Assembly: GCF_002812485.1 (NCBI RefSeq)
Contig: NZ_CP025003.1
Span: forward strand, 1,612,001 to 1,676,000
Origin: Dickeya fangzhongdai
GTDB taxonomy: Bacteria > Pseudomonadota > Gammaproteobacteria > Enterobacterales > Enterobacteriaceae
Direction: 5' to 3'
Length of the DNA: 64,000 bases
Of the stretch, positions 10,111 through 18,353 are shown in pieces; the stretch's first letter is position 1; each line of letters opens with the position of its first letter. A program made the position numbers and the translations under genes. Under the pieces are notes generated by a model. It was not told the origin of the DNA and ran no database searches. It saw only the letters and a program-made list of their open reading frames with translations.

Positions 10111-10146
10111 GCCGGAAGCGATCTAAAGATCCTTCTGGCTTTTTTA
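10111..10146 (+). terminator. Intrinsic terminator T3 after third immunity gene
   Basis: GCCGGAAG paired with CTTCTGGC (one G-T style mismatch against T1/T2) followed by six T. It is the third copy of the module terminator. Confidence 0.8.
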
Positions 10147-10167
10147 TATTTATCCGTCGGTATTATT

Positions 10168-10263
10168 ACGCCAGAATCTCCCCCGGTTCAGCCCGAAGGA
10201 TGATCCGACCGGACAGGGCTTCGATGCTGAACGGCGGGGTGAGTAAGCCACTTTGGGTGAGCC
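10168..10263 (-). pseudogene. SymE-like C-terminal remnant cut by IS3 element
   Basis: Minus-strand reading gives [18 protein letters not shown] and a C-terminus like that of the gene at 6563-6913, ending in TAA. The 5' part is missing exactly where the IS3-family element begins (10264). A similar but separate remnant lies beyond the insertion elements at 13576-13802; the two overlap in content, so they are not simply two halves of one gene. Confidence 0.7.
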
Positions 10264-10460
10264 TGTAAGTATCCCGCTAAACCGAACCATTCACTTTTAG
10301 CGATCTTCCGACATACTGATTATGTCCCGTTGAGGAGATCGCTATGCGCAAAGCCCGATTTACCGAGCACCAGATCATCGCCGTTTTGAAGTCCGTTGAA
10401 GCCGGACGTACCGTCAAAGACGTCTGCCGCGAAGCGGGAATATCCGAGGCTTCGTACTAC

Positions 10461-11767
10461 ATCTATGGACTACCTCCGTTTTGCAAGCACTGATTCTGGT
10501 TTTGGGTTGTTGCTTACATCTATCCGGCATCAGGAAAACCTGTGCCCAAATGGGTAATCCGCACACGATCGCCTCAACAACTGGACGGCCTCTGAGGCCA
10601 GTATAAAAATCAGGTTCCGATTGTGCAGGTGCAACCTGTCACCATTTCTCAGTACACTGCAACTTTTCTGGCTGGGAATTAACTTCCGGCTGCCTGATAT
10701 TCTGTATCATTTCTCAGCATCGACCAGATTATTCTCGCGTTCTTGTTAGCTACCGCCACGGTCGTTTTATTAAACCCTCGCCGTTCCCTCAACTGATTAA
10801 CCCACTGATGCAGACAGCTATCATTCTTATTCGTGGCAACCCTGACGACAGCGCGGGCACCATGAATAAAAAGAGTCCGCAGATGCTTGTCGCCTTTTTT
10901 CGTCATATTCATGAGAACTTGCCTGTCACCACTTGAGTGTTGCCGGGGAACCAGACCAAGCCACGCGGCGAAGTGACGACCATTTTTAAATTCAGTTCCT
11001 TTGCCAATAGCGGCAACAACAGCCGTTGCCGTTTTAGGACCAATACCTTTAACTTTGGCAATGCGCTGGCAGGCTTCAGATTGCCTGAACACAGCCTCTA
11101 TTTCTTTATCAAAAAAGTTTATGCGACGACCAAGATCGTTAAAGAGATCATAGAGTTCTGCAATCGTCCTGCGCATTCTGGTACTGAGACCATTTTCTGC
11201 ATCTTCAAGGATCAGCGGAACTGCATGACGAACTCTTGAGACCGCTGCACCGATTGTTATTCCCCGGTCAAGCAGCAGTCCTCTGATTTGACAGACGGTT
11301 GCAGTACGATGATTGACAATACGTTGTCTTGCACGGTGCAGAGCCTGAATATCCTGCTGTTCGGGACTTTTAGGCGGAACAAACTGCATCGTGGGTTGCA
11401 TAAGGGCCACAGCTATCGCCTGTGCATCATTACCGTCATTTTTTTGCCCGCGAACAAAAGGTTTTACATACTGTGGGCTGATGACTTTTACTTTATGTCC
11501 CAGTTTTTCAAACTCGCGTTGCCAGTAAAATGCCCCTGTTGACGCTTCGATACCAATCAGACAGGCAGGAATATTTGCCACCGTCTGGAGTAATTCTTTT
11601 CGGCCGGTACGTTTTGTATAAACCGGTTTGCCAGCCTGGTTTAATCCGCAAAGCTGGAAAACATTTTTAGCCAGATCAATACCCAGAAATACGATATTCA
11701 TGGTGACTCTCCTGTTGAGCATATTTCGTACAGTTAACCGCAGGGGGAGGAGGTAGTCCATCCCATT
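10461..11767 (-). mobile_element. IS110 family (IS1111-type) element
   Basis: The element of about 1307 bp is delimited by the two halves of the IS3 orfA. A perfect 13-bp subterminal inverted repeat, ATGGACTACCTCC, lies at 10465-10477 and 11749-11761; subterminal inverted repeats are the mark of the IS1111 subgroup. It carries one transposase gene. The insertion is precise within the orfA reading frame. Confidence 0.85.
10679..11701 (-). CDS. IS110-family transposase (DEDD type)
   Basis: A 340-residue transposase from the ATG at 11701, preceded by AGGAG at a good distance; an upstream extension to 11761 would run through the inverted repeat and is rejected. The N-terminal DEDD RuvC-like domain starts FLGIDLAKNVFQL and continues IGIEASTGAFYW and KNDGNDAQAIA. 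The C-terminal transposase_20 part has the helix-hairpin-helix-like KVKGIGPKTATAVVA and the Ser-containing LGLVPRQHSSGDR. It looks intact, so the element may be active. Confidence 0.93.
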   Translation of the reverse strand: MNIVFLGIDLAKNVFQLCGLNQAGKPVYTKRTGRKELLQTVANIPACLIGIEASTGAFYWQREFEKLGHKVKVISPQYVKPFVRGQKNDGNDAQAIAVALMQPTMQFVPPKSPEQQDIQALHRARQRIVNHRTATVCQIRGLLLDRGITIGAAVSRVRHAVPLILEDAENGLSTRMRRTIAELYDLFNDLGRRINFFDKEIEAVFRQSEACQRIAKVKGIGPKTATAVVAAIGKGTEFKNGRHFAAWLGLVPRQHSSGDRQVLMNMTKKGDKHLRTLFIHGARAVVRVATNKNDSCLHQWVNQLRERRGFNKTTVAVANKNARIIWSMLRNDTEYQAAGS

Positions 11768-11967
11768 AACTGGAAAGCGAAGTTTGGCGGAATGGAAGCC
11801 TCTGATATCAAAAAGATGAAAGATCTGGAGGACGAAAACCGGCGACTGAAACAGATGTTTGCCGATCTCAGTCTGGAGTGCCGGGCACTCAAAGATGTTA
11901 TTGAAAAAAAGCTTTAAAACCAGCGATAAAGCGTGAGCTCGTCAGTTATCTGACCGCGCAGTTTACG

Positions 11968-12762
11968 ATGAGCATCCGCCAGGCATGCAGGACGTTATCG
12001 TTGAGCAGGACGGTCTATTTTTATCAGCCTGACACCCGGCGTGATGAGCCGGTCATTCAGGCACTGACCGACATGGCGGAACGCTATCCGCGATACGGCT
12101 TCAAGAAGTTGTTCCAGAAGCTACGCAGGCAGGGGCATGCATGGAATCACAAACGCGTTCATCGTATTTATTGCTTACTGAAACTGAATTTTCGTCGTAA
12201 AGGAAAGCAACGTTTGCCCGTGCGTGATCCAGCACCATTGGCGACGCCGGAACACCTGAATCAGAGCTGGTCAGTGGATTTTATGCATGATGCGCTGGTA
12301 TGCGGCAGACGTTTTCGTACGTTTAACGTGGTGGATGATTTTAATCGTGAAGTGCTGGCGATAGAAATTGACCTGAATATACCGGCACAACGCGTTGTTC
12401 GGGTGTTGGACAGGATAGTGGCAAACCGAGGGTATCCGCTAAAGATGCGGATGGATAACGGCCCGGAGCTGGTTTCGCTGACGTTGGCACAATGGGCGGA
12501 AGAGCATGGTGTAGCACTGGAATTTATTAAACCGGGCAAGCCGACACAGAATGCCTTTATCGAACGTTTTAACCGGACGTACCGGACAGAAATACTGGAT
12601 TTTTACCTATTCAGGACACTGAATGAAGCGCGGGAAATTACGGAGCGCTGGCTGCATGAATATAACAGCGAGCGTCCCCATGAATCGCTGAATAACCTGA
12701 CGCCGGAGGAATATCGGCTGATGGCTGAAGACCCGGAAATCTCAAAAAGTGTGTGGAACTAA
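11968..12762 (+). CDS. IS3-family transposase OrfB (DDE)
   Basis: 264 residues from the first ATG; the frame extends back to about 11900 and is normally reached by frameshifting from orfA. It has the HTH_21-type N-terminus (ACRTLSLSRTVYFYQ), an rve integrase core with D in SVDFMHDAL, D in RMDNGPELV and E in AFIERFNRT, and the ending YNSERPHESLNNLTPEEY typical of IS407-group OrfB. The gene itself is intact but its partner orfA is interrupted, so the element can probably not move unaided. Confidence 0.92.
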   Translation: MSIRQACRTLSLSRTVYFYQPDTRRDEPVIQALTDMAERYPRYGFKKLFQKLRRQGHAWNHKRVHRIYCLLKLNFRRKGKQRLPVRDPAPLATPEHLNQSWSVDFMHDALVCGRRFRTFNVVDDFNREVLAIEIDLNIPAQRVVRVLDRIVANRGYPLKMRMDNGPELVSLTLAQWAEEHGVALEFIKPGKPTQNAFIERFNRTYRTEILDFYLFRTLNEAREITERWLHEYNSERPHESLNNLTPEEYRLMAEDPEISKSVWN

Positions 12763-12778
12763 AACGGGTGCGCTTACA

Positions 12779-12936
12779 TGGCTATCGGGCATCTGAAACA
12801 GGTGCATGATGAGAAGACGCACCCGGCAGAGCGGAAACGAAAGGTTCGCCGGAAGAAAACGACACGAGCAGCACCTGACAAGGGGCAAAAGAATGAGTAT
12901 GATTAAATCCTACTTGGCGGGAGAAAGGGGTTACCA
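12779..12936. other. Short fragment between IS3 end and parD
   Basis: Directly after the IS3 right end a 42-codon plus-strand frame rich in Lys/Arg can be read (GHLKQVHDEKTHPAERKRK) and stops at 12906. It looks like the tail of an unknown gene cut by the element, but no family is recognised. GGGAGAAAGGGG before 12937 serves parD. Confidence 0.4.
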
Positions 12937-13212
12937 ATGAGAACGACACAGCAGATGAGTATCACGTTGCCGAATGAGATGGCGGCGCTGGTCAAAGCGC
13001 GCGTCGCCAGTGGCGAATATGCGTCGGAAAGCGAGGTTATCCGGGAGGGACTTCGGGCACTGCTGGCACGCGATAATGCGGTGGAAAAATGGTTGCAGGA
13101 GCAGGTTGTTCCGGCCTGGAATGCGTTGCAACGGGGTGAAACGGACAGCCTCAGCAGTAACGACATCAGAAACAGACTGAAAGCCGAGCATAAGAAGGCA
13201 ACCGGAGAGTAA
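12937..13212 (+). CDS. parD: ParD-like antitoxin
   Basis: A 91-residue ribbon-helix-helix protein of the ParD/CC2985 family: MSITLPNEMAALVKARVASG at the N-terminus is the DNA-binding strand and helix, followed by YASESEVIREGLRALL. The C-terminus would wrap and neutralise the toxin. It has a purine-rich RBS (GGGAGAAAGG). Its stop lies 2 bp before the toxin start, so the two are co-transcribed and probably translationally coupled. The pair should be autoregulated, as is usual for type II modules, though no operator was defined. Confidence 0.9.
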   Translation: MRTTQQMSITLPNEMAALVKARVASGEYASESEVIREGLRALLARDNAVEKWLQEQVVPAWNALQRGETDSLSSNDIRNRLKAEHKKATGE

Positions 13213-13214
13213 TA

Positions 13215-13535
13215 ATGGAGTATCAGGTGGTGTTCGCCCCTGAAGCGGAAGAACAACTGGCTGCATTGTATCGTTATATCGCGGAGGCGGCGACACCCAA
13301 CACGGCGCTGAGTTACACGGAAAGTGTGGTTGATTACTGTGAATCACTATCCCTGTTCCCGGCGAGGGGAAACGCCCGTAATGACCTTCTGGCAGGGCTT
13401 CGTGTAACGAACTATCGTAAAAGAACGGTCATTGCCTTTATGGTGGAGGAAGACAAAAAGCGGGTAACGGTACTGGGCATCTGGCACGGTGGTCAGGACT
13501 ATGAAAGTGACCTGCTGACGGATGAAACTGACTGA
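13215..13535 (+). CDS. parE: ParE/RelE-fold toxin
   Basis: A 106-residue ParE-type toxin: FAPEAEEQLAALYRYIAE at the N-terminus, SLFPARGNARNDLLAGLR in the middle and VTVLGIWHGGQDYES near the C-terminus follow the RelE/ParE pattern. ParE toxins commonly act on DNA gyrase. It sits directly behind parD and appears intact. The module may stabilise the Rhs/IS island. Confidence 0.9.
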   Translation: MEYQVVFAPEAEEQLAALYRYIAEAATPNTALSYTESVVDYCESLSLFPARGNARNDLLAGLRVTNYRKRTVIAFMVEEDKKRVTVLGIWHGGQDYESDLLTDETD

Positions 13536-13575
13536 AAGTACGGTGTCGCCGGACAGTATCAAAAAGTAGCTCCTT

Positions 13576-13802
13576 CCCTGCTTCAATGCTAAACGGCGGG
13601 GTGAGTAACCCGCTTTGGGTGAGCCAGTTGCCTGCCAGCGTCAGTTCGCCGTTGTCGCTCACCCAGTCTGCGCCTTCGGTGTCGCTGCCACCCATCTCGG
13701 CGATATCGATGTCATCGTCCAGCCGGGTCAGTATCATCCCGTTGCGGTACAGGCTGATACGAAACAACGCCCCGGCGGTAAAACCGGCTTGTGTCAGCGC
13801 GT
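13576..13802 (-). pseudogene. SymE-like gene truncated at both ends
   Basis: The minus-strand frame matches most of the gene at 6563-6913 ([20 protein letters not shown], then [19 protein letters not shown] and [15 protein letters not shown]) but its N-terminus is replaced beyond 13802 and its C-terminus beyond 13576 by unrelated DNA. It marks the right edge of the repeated Rhs/SymE island. Confidence 0.7.
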
Positions 13803-14327
13803 TGTCTTCAGGATTATTTACCCGCAATTTATTGAATTACCCGTCAGAGATTGATTAGCGTCTTAATCACCATCTTTATCCACCATCCTTACCTACTCTC
13901 CTGCCACGGTAACCGGCTCCCGGTAATCAAGCCCGACTCAGCCAGCAGCTTTTAAGCTCGATTAGCAAAAGGCGGGTGGAGTCTGCCGTTTTGCCGAGTG
14001 ACCTCTTCCCCTGTCAGTTGGTGGCGTTGAGCCGCGTTGATGAGAGGCGATTTCTCCTGCTTTTTTGTTATTTCCCCCCGGTGTCAACAGTTCGCTGGAC
14101 AGGTAACTATCCAGAACCGATGCAAGATGTCGGCGATAATGCCGATAACGGTGATGGAAGGATGACATGGCGCGCATGGGGGTTATCCCGCGTGCGTTCT
14201 TGTCGGACATGCCTTTGTTCATGGGGGCTGGTGGAGTAGAGTAGGTGATTCTCTGTGGGCGATTCCTGAACAGAGGGAACGGCATATCAGGCGGTGGGCT
14301 CTGATATGAATCAACGGGAGGATGCGT
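13803..14327. other. Intergenic stretch, edge of Rhs island
   Basis: No convincing gene. Short frames exist (for example 13976-14239 plus) but have no RBS and a composition unlike coding DNA here. It probably holds the promoter of the amidohydrolase gene; GGGAGG at 14316 is that gene's RBS. Confidence 0.5.
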
Positions 14328-15485
14328 ATGGGGATTTCTCCGGCGCTGATTGCGCAGGCCGTTGAATGGCGGCGCAAACTGCATGCCAATCCGGAACTGG
14401 GCTATCACGAGCGTCAGACGTCCGGGATGGTGGCGACGTTGCTCGCCGCCTTTGGTTTTCAGGTTCATACCGGCCTGGCGGATACTGGCGTAGTAGGAAC
14501 GCTGGAGAACGGGCCCGGTCCTGTTATTGGGTTGCGGGCCGACATGGATGCGCTGCCGGTTACCGAACTGAACGATCTTGCTTATAAATCCCGGCATTCC
14601 GGCGTTATGCATGCCTGTGGCCATGACGGGCATACCGCCATGTTGCTGGCCGCCGCCTGCCATCTCAGCGAAACCCGGCGTTTTAGCGGTACGGTGCGGG
14701 TAGTATTTCAGCCGGCGGAAGAGAATCTGGGCGGTGCGCGCCGCATGGTGGAAGAGGGGTTGTTTACCCGTTTTCCAATGGATGACATCTATGCGTTGCA
14801 TAACTGGCCGGGGCTGCCTGTGGGACATGTCGGTCTGAGCAGCGGAGCGATGATGGCCTCCCTGGATTCGTTTGAAATCGTGCTGATCGGCAAAAGCTGT
14901 CATGCCGCCATGCCGGAAAACGGCGCTGACCCGATTATGGCCGCCTCTCAACTGGTGCTATCGTTACAGACTATCCCTTCACGACGCCTGTCGCCTCAGT
15001 CGTCTGCGGTGATCAGTATCACGCAGATTAACGGCGGCGAGGCCATCAACGTTATTCCGGAAAAAGTAGTGCTGCGCGGTACGCTGCGTTGTCTGCAAAC
15101 CTCAGTACGCGAGCAGGTGAAGGCATTGATTGCGCAGTTTGTGGCGCAAATCCCCGAGGTATTCGGCGTCACGGGCTCCATCGCTTACTACCCCGGCTAC
15201 CCGGTTACCCAAAATGACGCCCGAGCGGCGCAAATGGTGCGTGAGGTCGCGGAAACGACGTTTGGCGCAAACCAGGTGCATTGGGAAATCGCGCCTTCCA
15301 TGGCGTCCGAAGATTTCGCCTGCATGATGGAGCACTGTTCCGGCGCCTATTTCTGGTTAGGGGCCGATGGCGATACGCCATCCCGTCCGCTGCATAATGC
15401 CTGCTATGACTTCAATGACGCGTTGATTCCACACGGTGTCGCCATGTGGGTGGCGTTGGTGGAAAAACGGTTGCCGATGGGGTAA
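14328..15485 (+). CDS. M20 family amidohydrolase (hippurate hydrolase-like)
   Basis: A 385-residue zinc peptidase-like enzyme that cleaves an N-acyl group from an amino acid or similar amide. The start at 14328 fits GGGAGG at 14316-14321 better than the ATG at 14322. Visible motifs are RADMDALPV, HACGHDGHTAML (metal ligands), FQPAEE (catalytic Glu pair), and MASEDFA near the C-terminus, all as in the HipO/IAA-amino acid hydrolase (M20D) group. No signal peptide is evident, so it should be cytoplasmic. The gene stands alone between the Rhs island and the T6SS. Substrate cannot be read from sequence. Confidence 0.88.
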   Translation: MGISPALIAQAVEWRRKLHANPELGYHERQTSGMVATLLAAFGFQVHTGLADTGVVGTLENGPGPVIGLRADMDALPVTELNDLAYKSRHSGVMHACGHDGHTAMLLAAACHLSETRRFSGTVRVVFQPAEENLGGARRMVEEGLFTRFPMDDIYALHNWPGLPVGHVGLSSGAMMASLDSFEIVLIGKSCHAAMPENGADPIMAASQLVLSLQTIPSRRLSPQSSAVISITQINGGEAINVIPEKVVLRGTLRCLQTSVREQVKALIAQFVAQIPEVFGVTGSIAYYPGYPVTQNDARAAQMVREVAETTFGANQVHWEIAPSMASEDFACMMEHCSGAYFWLGADGDTPSRPLHNACYDFNDALIPHGVAMWVALVEKRLPMG

Positions 15486-15491
15486 ATGTCT

Positions 15492-15513
15492 CCGGTCTGC
15501 GTAGGAAGACCGG
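15492..15513 (+). terminator. Hairpin after amidohydrolase gene
   Basis: CCGGTCT / AGACCGG stem, 8-base loop, a few bases after the stop. No long T run follows, so it is a weak or Rho-assisted terminator. Confidence 0.5.
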
Positions 15514-16333
15514 AATAATTGACGTTAATGGAAACTATTTTTCCATAAATTATGCTTTTTATTTTTTCTTGATTCAAATTGCAATTGGGAATAATAAAAC
15601 GGGAATCGGTTTCCTATAAATGCCGTTGTCAGGCCGGCGGAAACCGTTTTTTTCTGGTGATTCAGAGAGGTTCCGCCACGCAATGTGGTTTTTAATTGAA
15701 CGATGATTCGGCGTTTTATTTGCTTTTCATGACGGAAATGGTGATGAAATGTTTCGTTTGCATTATTCCCCGGCATGAAAATAATCATTTTTTCGTCATG
15801 TGAATATTCCATATAAAAAACGGTTTATTCCTGAAAATAATTAGCGGGATAATTGTTTTTAAATCTAACGAAATTAGAGAGGCCAAAAATAGCCGTTTTT
15901 TGGAAAATTGCAATGCAGGTTTATGTAACTATTTCACCGGTAATAATGTGTATTTTTGAGCTGTTTATTATATTTATATTGTTGTTTTTTATTGTGTTTT
16001 TTTATTTTTGGAGCTTTGGGATATCAAAAGTATATTAGCGTTGACCATGTGTCAGCGTTATGTGTATGATTGGCGAACGAAGCAGAAATATATCTACACA
16101 TTTTGAATACAGTTCTGTCGTTTTTTATTGGCTTACTGATTCCATACGGTTTAAGAATGCGTTGAGTGAATGCGCCGAGGCGGCGGGTTCTATTTCGTGC
16201 ATATCGTCGGTCGAAAAACAAATAGCCTATTTGTTCGCTGAACAGCCTGGTCTGTCATGGATTCTGGCGGGTCGTTCAGTAGGATTCGACCTTGTTTTTT
16301 CGGGCCAGGGTGCCCTCACGTTGGTATTGACAT
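15514..16333. promoter_or_regulatory. Long AT-rich region upstream of the T6SS operon
   Basis: About 820 bp, much richer in A/T than the flanking genes, with several homopolymer-like T and A runs. Small frames at 15853-16038 and 16060-16350 lack coding-like composition. The region must hold the tssB promoter(s). AT-rich DNA before a T6SS often binds H-NS, but that is inference; no sigma-54 -24/-12 pair could be confidently placed. Confidence 0.5.
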
Positions 16334-16837
16334 ATGGCAAAAGGAACTGACGGTGCATCTGTCGCACCAAAGGAACGTATTAATATCAAATATGTCCCGG
16401 CCACTGGTGGTCAGCAGGCGGAAATTGAACTGCCGCTTACGCTGATGGTGGTGGGAAATATGAAAGGACGCACAGAAGAGACGCCGATTGAAGAACGTCA
16501 AACGGTATCTATCGACAAGAATAACTTCACTTCGGTGATGAAAGAGGCAAACCTGGAGCTGAATTTCAGCGTGCCTAACCGTCTGGAAGAAGACAGCCAG
16601 GATGACCTTCCCGTCAAACTCAGCATTGCTTCGCTGAATGATTTCTCCCCCGATCGCATCGCCCAGCAAGTGCCGGAACTGCGCAAACTGCTGGAACTGC
16701 GCGAAGCCCTGGTCGCTCTGAAAGGGCCGCTGGGTAATATTCCCGCTTTCCGTAATCGCCTGCAGGATCTGTTGTCCAGCGAAGAAGCCAGAGAGCAGCT
16801 GCTCAAAGAGCTGGATCTGGTGAAACCCGCCGAATAA
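16334..16837 (+). CDS. tssB: T6SS sheath small subunit TssB
   Basis: 167 residues, normal for TssB (VipA/ImpB). With TssC it forms the contractile sheath that drives the Hcp tube. Family features are the N-terminal MAKGTDGASVAPKERINIKY region, LPLTLMVVGNMKGR, and DNFSPDRIAQQVPELRKLL-like sequence near 105-125 (here DFSPDRIAQQVPEL). It is the first gene of a long plus-strand operon; tssC follows after about 30 bp. ORFs upstream are not credible, so this is taken as operon start. Confidence 0.97.
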   Translation: MAKGTDGASVAPKERINIKYVPATGGQQAEIELPLTLMVVGNMKGRTEETPIEERQTVSIDKNNFTSVMKEANLELNFSVPNRLEEDSQDDLPVKLSIASLNDFSPDRIAQQVPELRKLLELREALVALKGPLGNIPAFRNRLQDLLSSEEAREQLLKELDLVKPAE

Positions 16838-16868
16838 TTGATTGTTACTGACGAGAAGGGAAACAAAC

Positions 16869-18347
16869 ATGTCAATGGTTGAAGAACAGGCCCAGACAGG
16901 CGCGGCCGGTGGTTCATCGTCGCTGCTTGAAGAAATCATGGCGCAGGCGCGCATCACCCCGGTGGATGAAGGTTATAACGTCGCCAAGCAGGGTATCGCC
17001 GCGCTGGTGGCCAACATTCTGGACAGCGGTAACGCGGCCGAGCCGGTGAACAAGGCGCTGGTCGACAGTATGATCGTTGAGCTGGATAAGAAACTCAGCA
17101 AGCAGATCGACGTGATTCTGCATGCGCAGGAACTGCAGGAGCTGGAATCCTCCTGGCGTTCGCTGAAACTGCTGATCGATCGCACCGATTTCCGCGAAAA
17201 CATCAAAATCCTGCTGCTGCACGCGACCAAAAACGAGCTGCTGGAAGATTTTGAGTTCGCACCGGAAATTACCCAGTCCGGTTTCTACAAACACGTTTAT
17301 TCCAGCGGCTACGGCCAGTTCGGCGGTCAGCCGATCGGCGGGGTTATCGGCGATTACGCGCTGACCCAGAGTTCGCCGGACATCAAGCTGATGCAGTATG
17401 TCAGCGCGGTGGGCGCAATGGCGCACGCGCCGTTCATCTCCTCCGTCGCGCCGACCTTCTTCGGCGTGGACAGCTTCACCGATCTGCCGTCCATCAAAGA
17501 CCTGAAATCGGTGTTTGAAGGCCCGGCCTACACCAAATGGCGTTCGATGCGCGAGTCGGAAGATGCCCGCTATCTGGGCCTGACGGCGCCGCGTTTCCTG
17601 GCCCGTCTGCCTTATGACCCGGTAGAAAACCCGATCAAAGGGTTTAATTACAAGGAAGACATCAGCGCCAACCACGAACACTATCTGTGGGGCAACACCG
17701 CTTACCTGATGGGTACCGCCATCACCGATAGCTTCGCCAAGTACCGCTGGTGCCCGAACATCATCGGCCCGCAAAGCGGCGGCGCCATCACCGATCTGCC
17801 GGTGCACGTCTATGAAGCGATGGGCCAGTTGCAGGCCAAGATTCCGACCGAGGTGTTGATCACCGACCGCCGTGAATACGAAATGGCCGAAGAGGGCTTC
17901 ATCACCCTGACCATGCGCAAAGACAGCGACAACGCCGCGTTCTTCTCCGCCAACTCGGTGCAGAAACCCAAGGTATTCGCCAACACCAAAGAGGGTAAAG
18001 AGGCGGAAACCAACTACAAACTGGGTACGCAGCTGCCGTACATGTTCATCATCAACCGTCTGGCGCACTACATCAAAGTATTGCAGCGCGAGCAGATCGG
18101 TTCCTGGAAAGAGCGTCAGGATCTGGAGCGCGAGCTGAACAACTGGATCAAGCAGTACGTCGCCGATCAGGAAAACCCGCCGGCAGACGTACGCAGCCGT
18201 CGCCCGCTGCGCGCCGCCCAGATCAAGGTGCTGGACGTGGAAGGCGAACCGGGTTGGTACCAGGTGACCATGGCGGTGCGCCCGCACTTCAAGTACATGG
18301 GGGCGAATTTCGAACTGTCCTTGGTTGGGCGTCTGGATAAGGAATAA
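16869..18347 (+). CDS. tssC: T6SS sheath large subunit TssC
   Basis: 492 residues from the ATG at 16869 (GAGAAGGGAAAC upstream supplies the RBS); an in-frame start at 16842 is less likely. TssC (VipB/ImpC) interlocks with TssB to form the sheath. Recognisable parts are LDKKLSKQIDVILHAQELQ, the WRSLKLLIDRTDFRENIKI helix region, GVIGDYALTQSSPDIKLMQY and the C-terminal NFELSLVGRLDKE. Length and order are as expected. Confidence 0.97.
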   Translation: MSMVEEQAQTGAAGGSSSLLEEIMAQARITPVDEGYNVAKQGIAALVANILDSGNAAEPVNKALVDSMIVELDKKLSKQIDVILHAQELQELESSWRSLKLLIDRTDFRENIKILLLHATKNELLEDFEFAPEITQSGFYKHVYSSGYGQFGGQPIGGVIGDYALTQSSPDIKLMQYVSAVGAMAHAPFISSVAPTFFGVDSFTDLPSIKDLKSVFEGPAYTKWRSMRESEDARYLGLTAPRFLARLPYDPVENPIKGFNYKEDISANHEHYLWGNTAYLMGTAITDSFAKYRWCPNIIGPQSGGAITDLPVHVYEAMGQLQAKIPTEVLITDRREYEMAEEGFITLTMRKDSDNAAFFSANSVQKPKVFANTKEGKEAETNYKLGTQLPYMFIINRLAHYIKVLQREQIGSWKERQDLERELNNWIKQYVADQENPPADVRSRRPLRAAQIKVLDVEGEPGWYQVTMAVRPHFKYMGANFELSLVGRLDKE

Positions 18348-18353
18348 CGACTG

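Larger units (their letters stand above)
10344..11917 (+). pseudogene. IS3 orfA, split by IS110-type insertion
   Basis: Codons 1-39 lie at 10344-10460 (RFTEHQIIAVLKSVEAGRT, helix-turn-helix) after a GAGGAG RBS. Codons 40-88 lie at 11768-11917 (NWKAKFGGMEASDIKKMKDL, leucine-zipper-like). The insertion falls exactly between two codons. An A7 run at 11903-11910 near the end is a likely -1 frameshift site for making the OrfAB transposase, now unusable because orfA is broken. Confidence 0.85.
10264..12778 (+). mobile_element. IS3-family (IS407-like) element, interrupted
   Basis: Ends TGTAAGTATCCCG (left) and CGGGTGCGCTTACA (right) form imperfect terminal inverted repeats. Inside are orfA (helix-turn-helix protein, split in two) and orfB (DDE transposase). 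Removing the inner IS110-type element leaves an element of about 1.2 kb, normal for the family. No matching target-site duplication flanks it (AGCC against TGGC), which suggests a rearrangement or deletion beside the element. Group assignment is by sequence style. Confidence 0.85.

Noticed and set aside
13976..14239. Plus-strand ORF of 87 codons upstream of the amidohydrolase
   Set aside because: No RBS, no coding-like composition and no family resemblance.
15895..15925. Possible sigma-54 -24/-12 element before the T6SS operon
   Set aside because: GG and GC dinucleotides occur but not at the required spacing.
16060..16350. Plus-strand ORF of 96 codons before tssB
   Set aside because: It overlaps the tssB start, has no good RBS and lies in AT-rich regulatory-type DNA.
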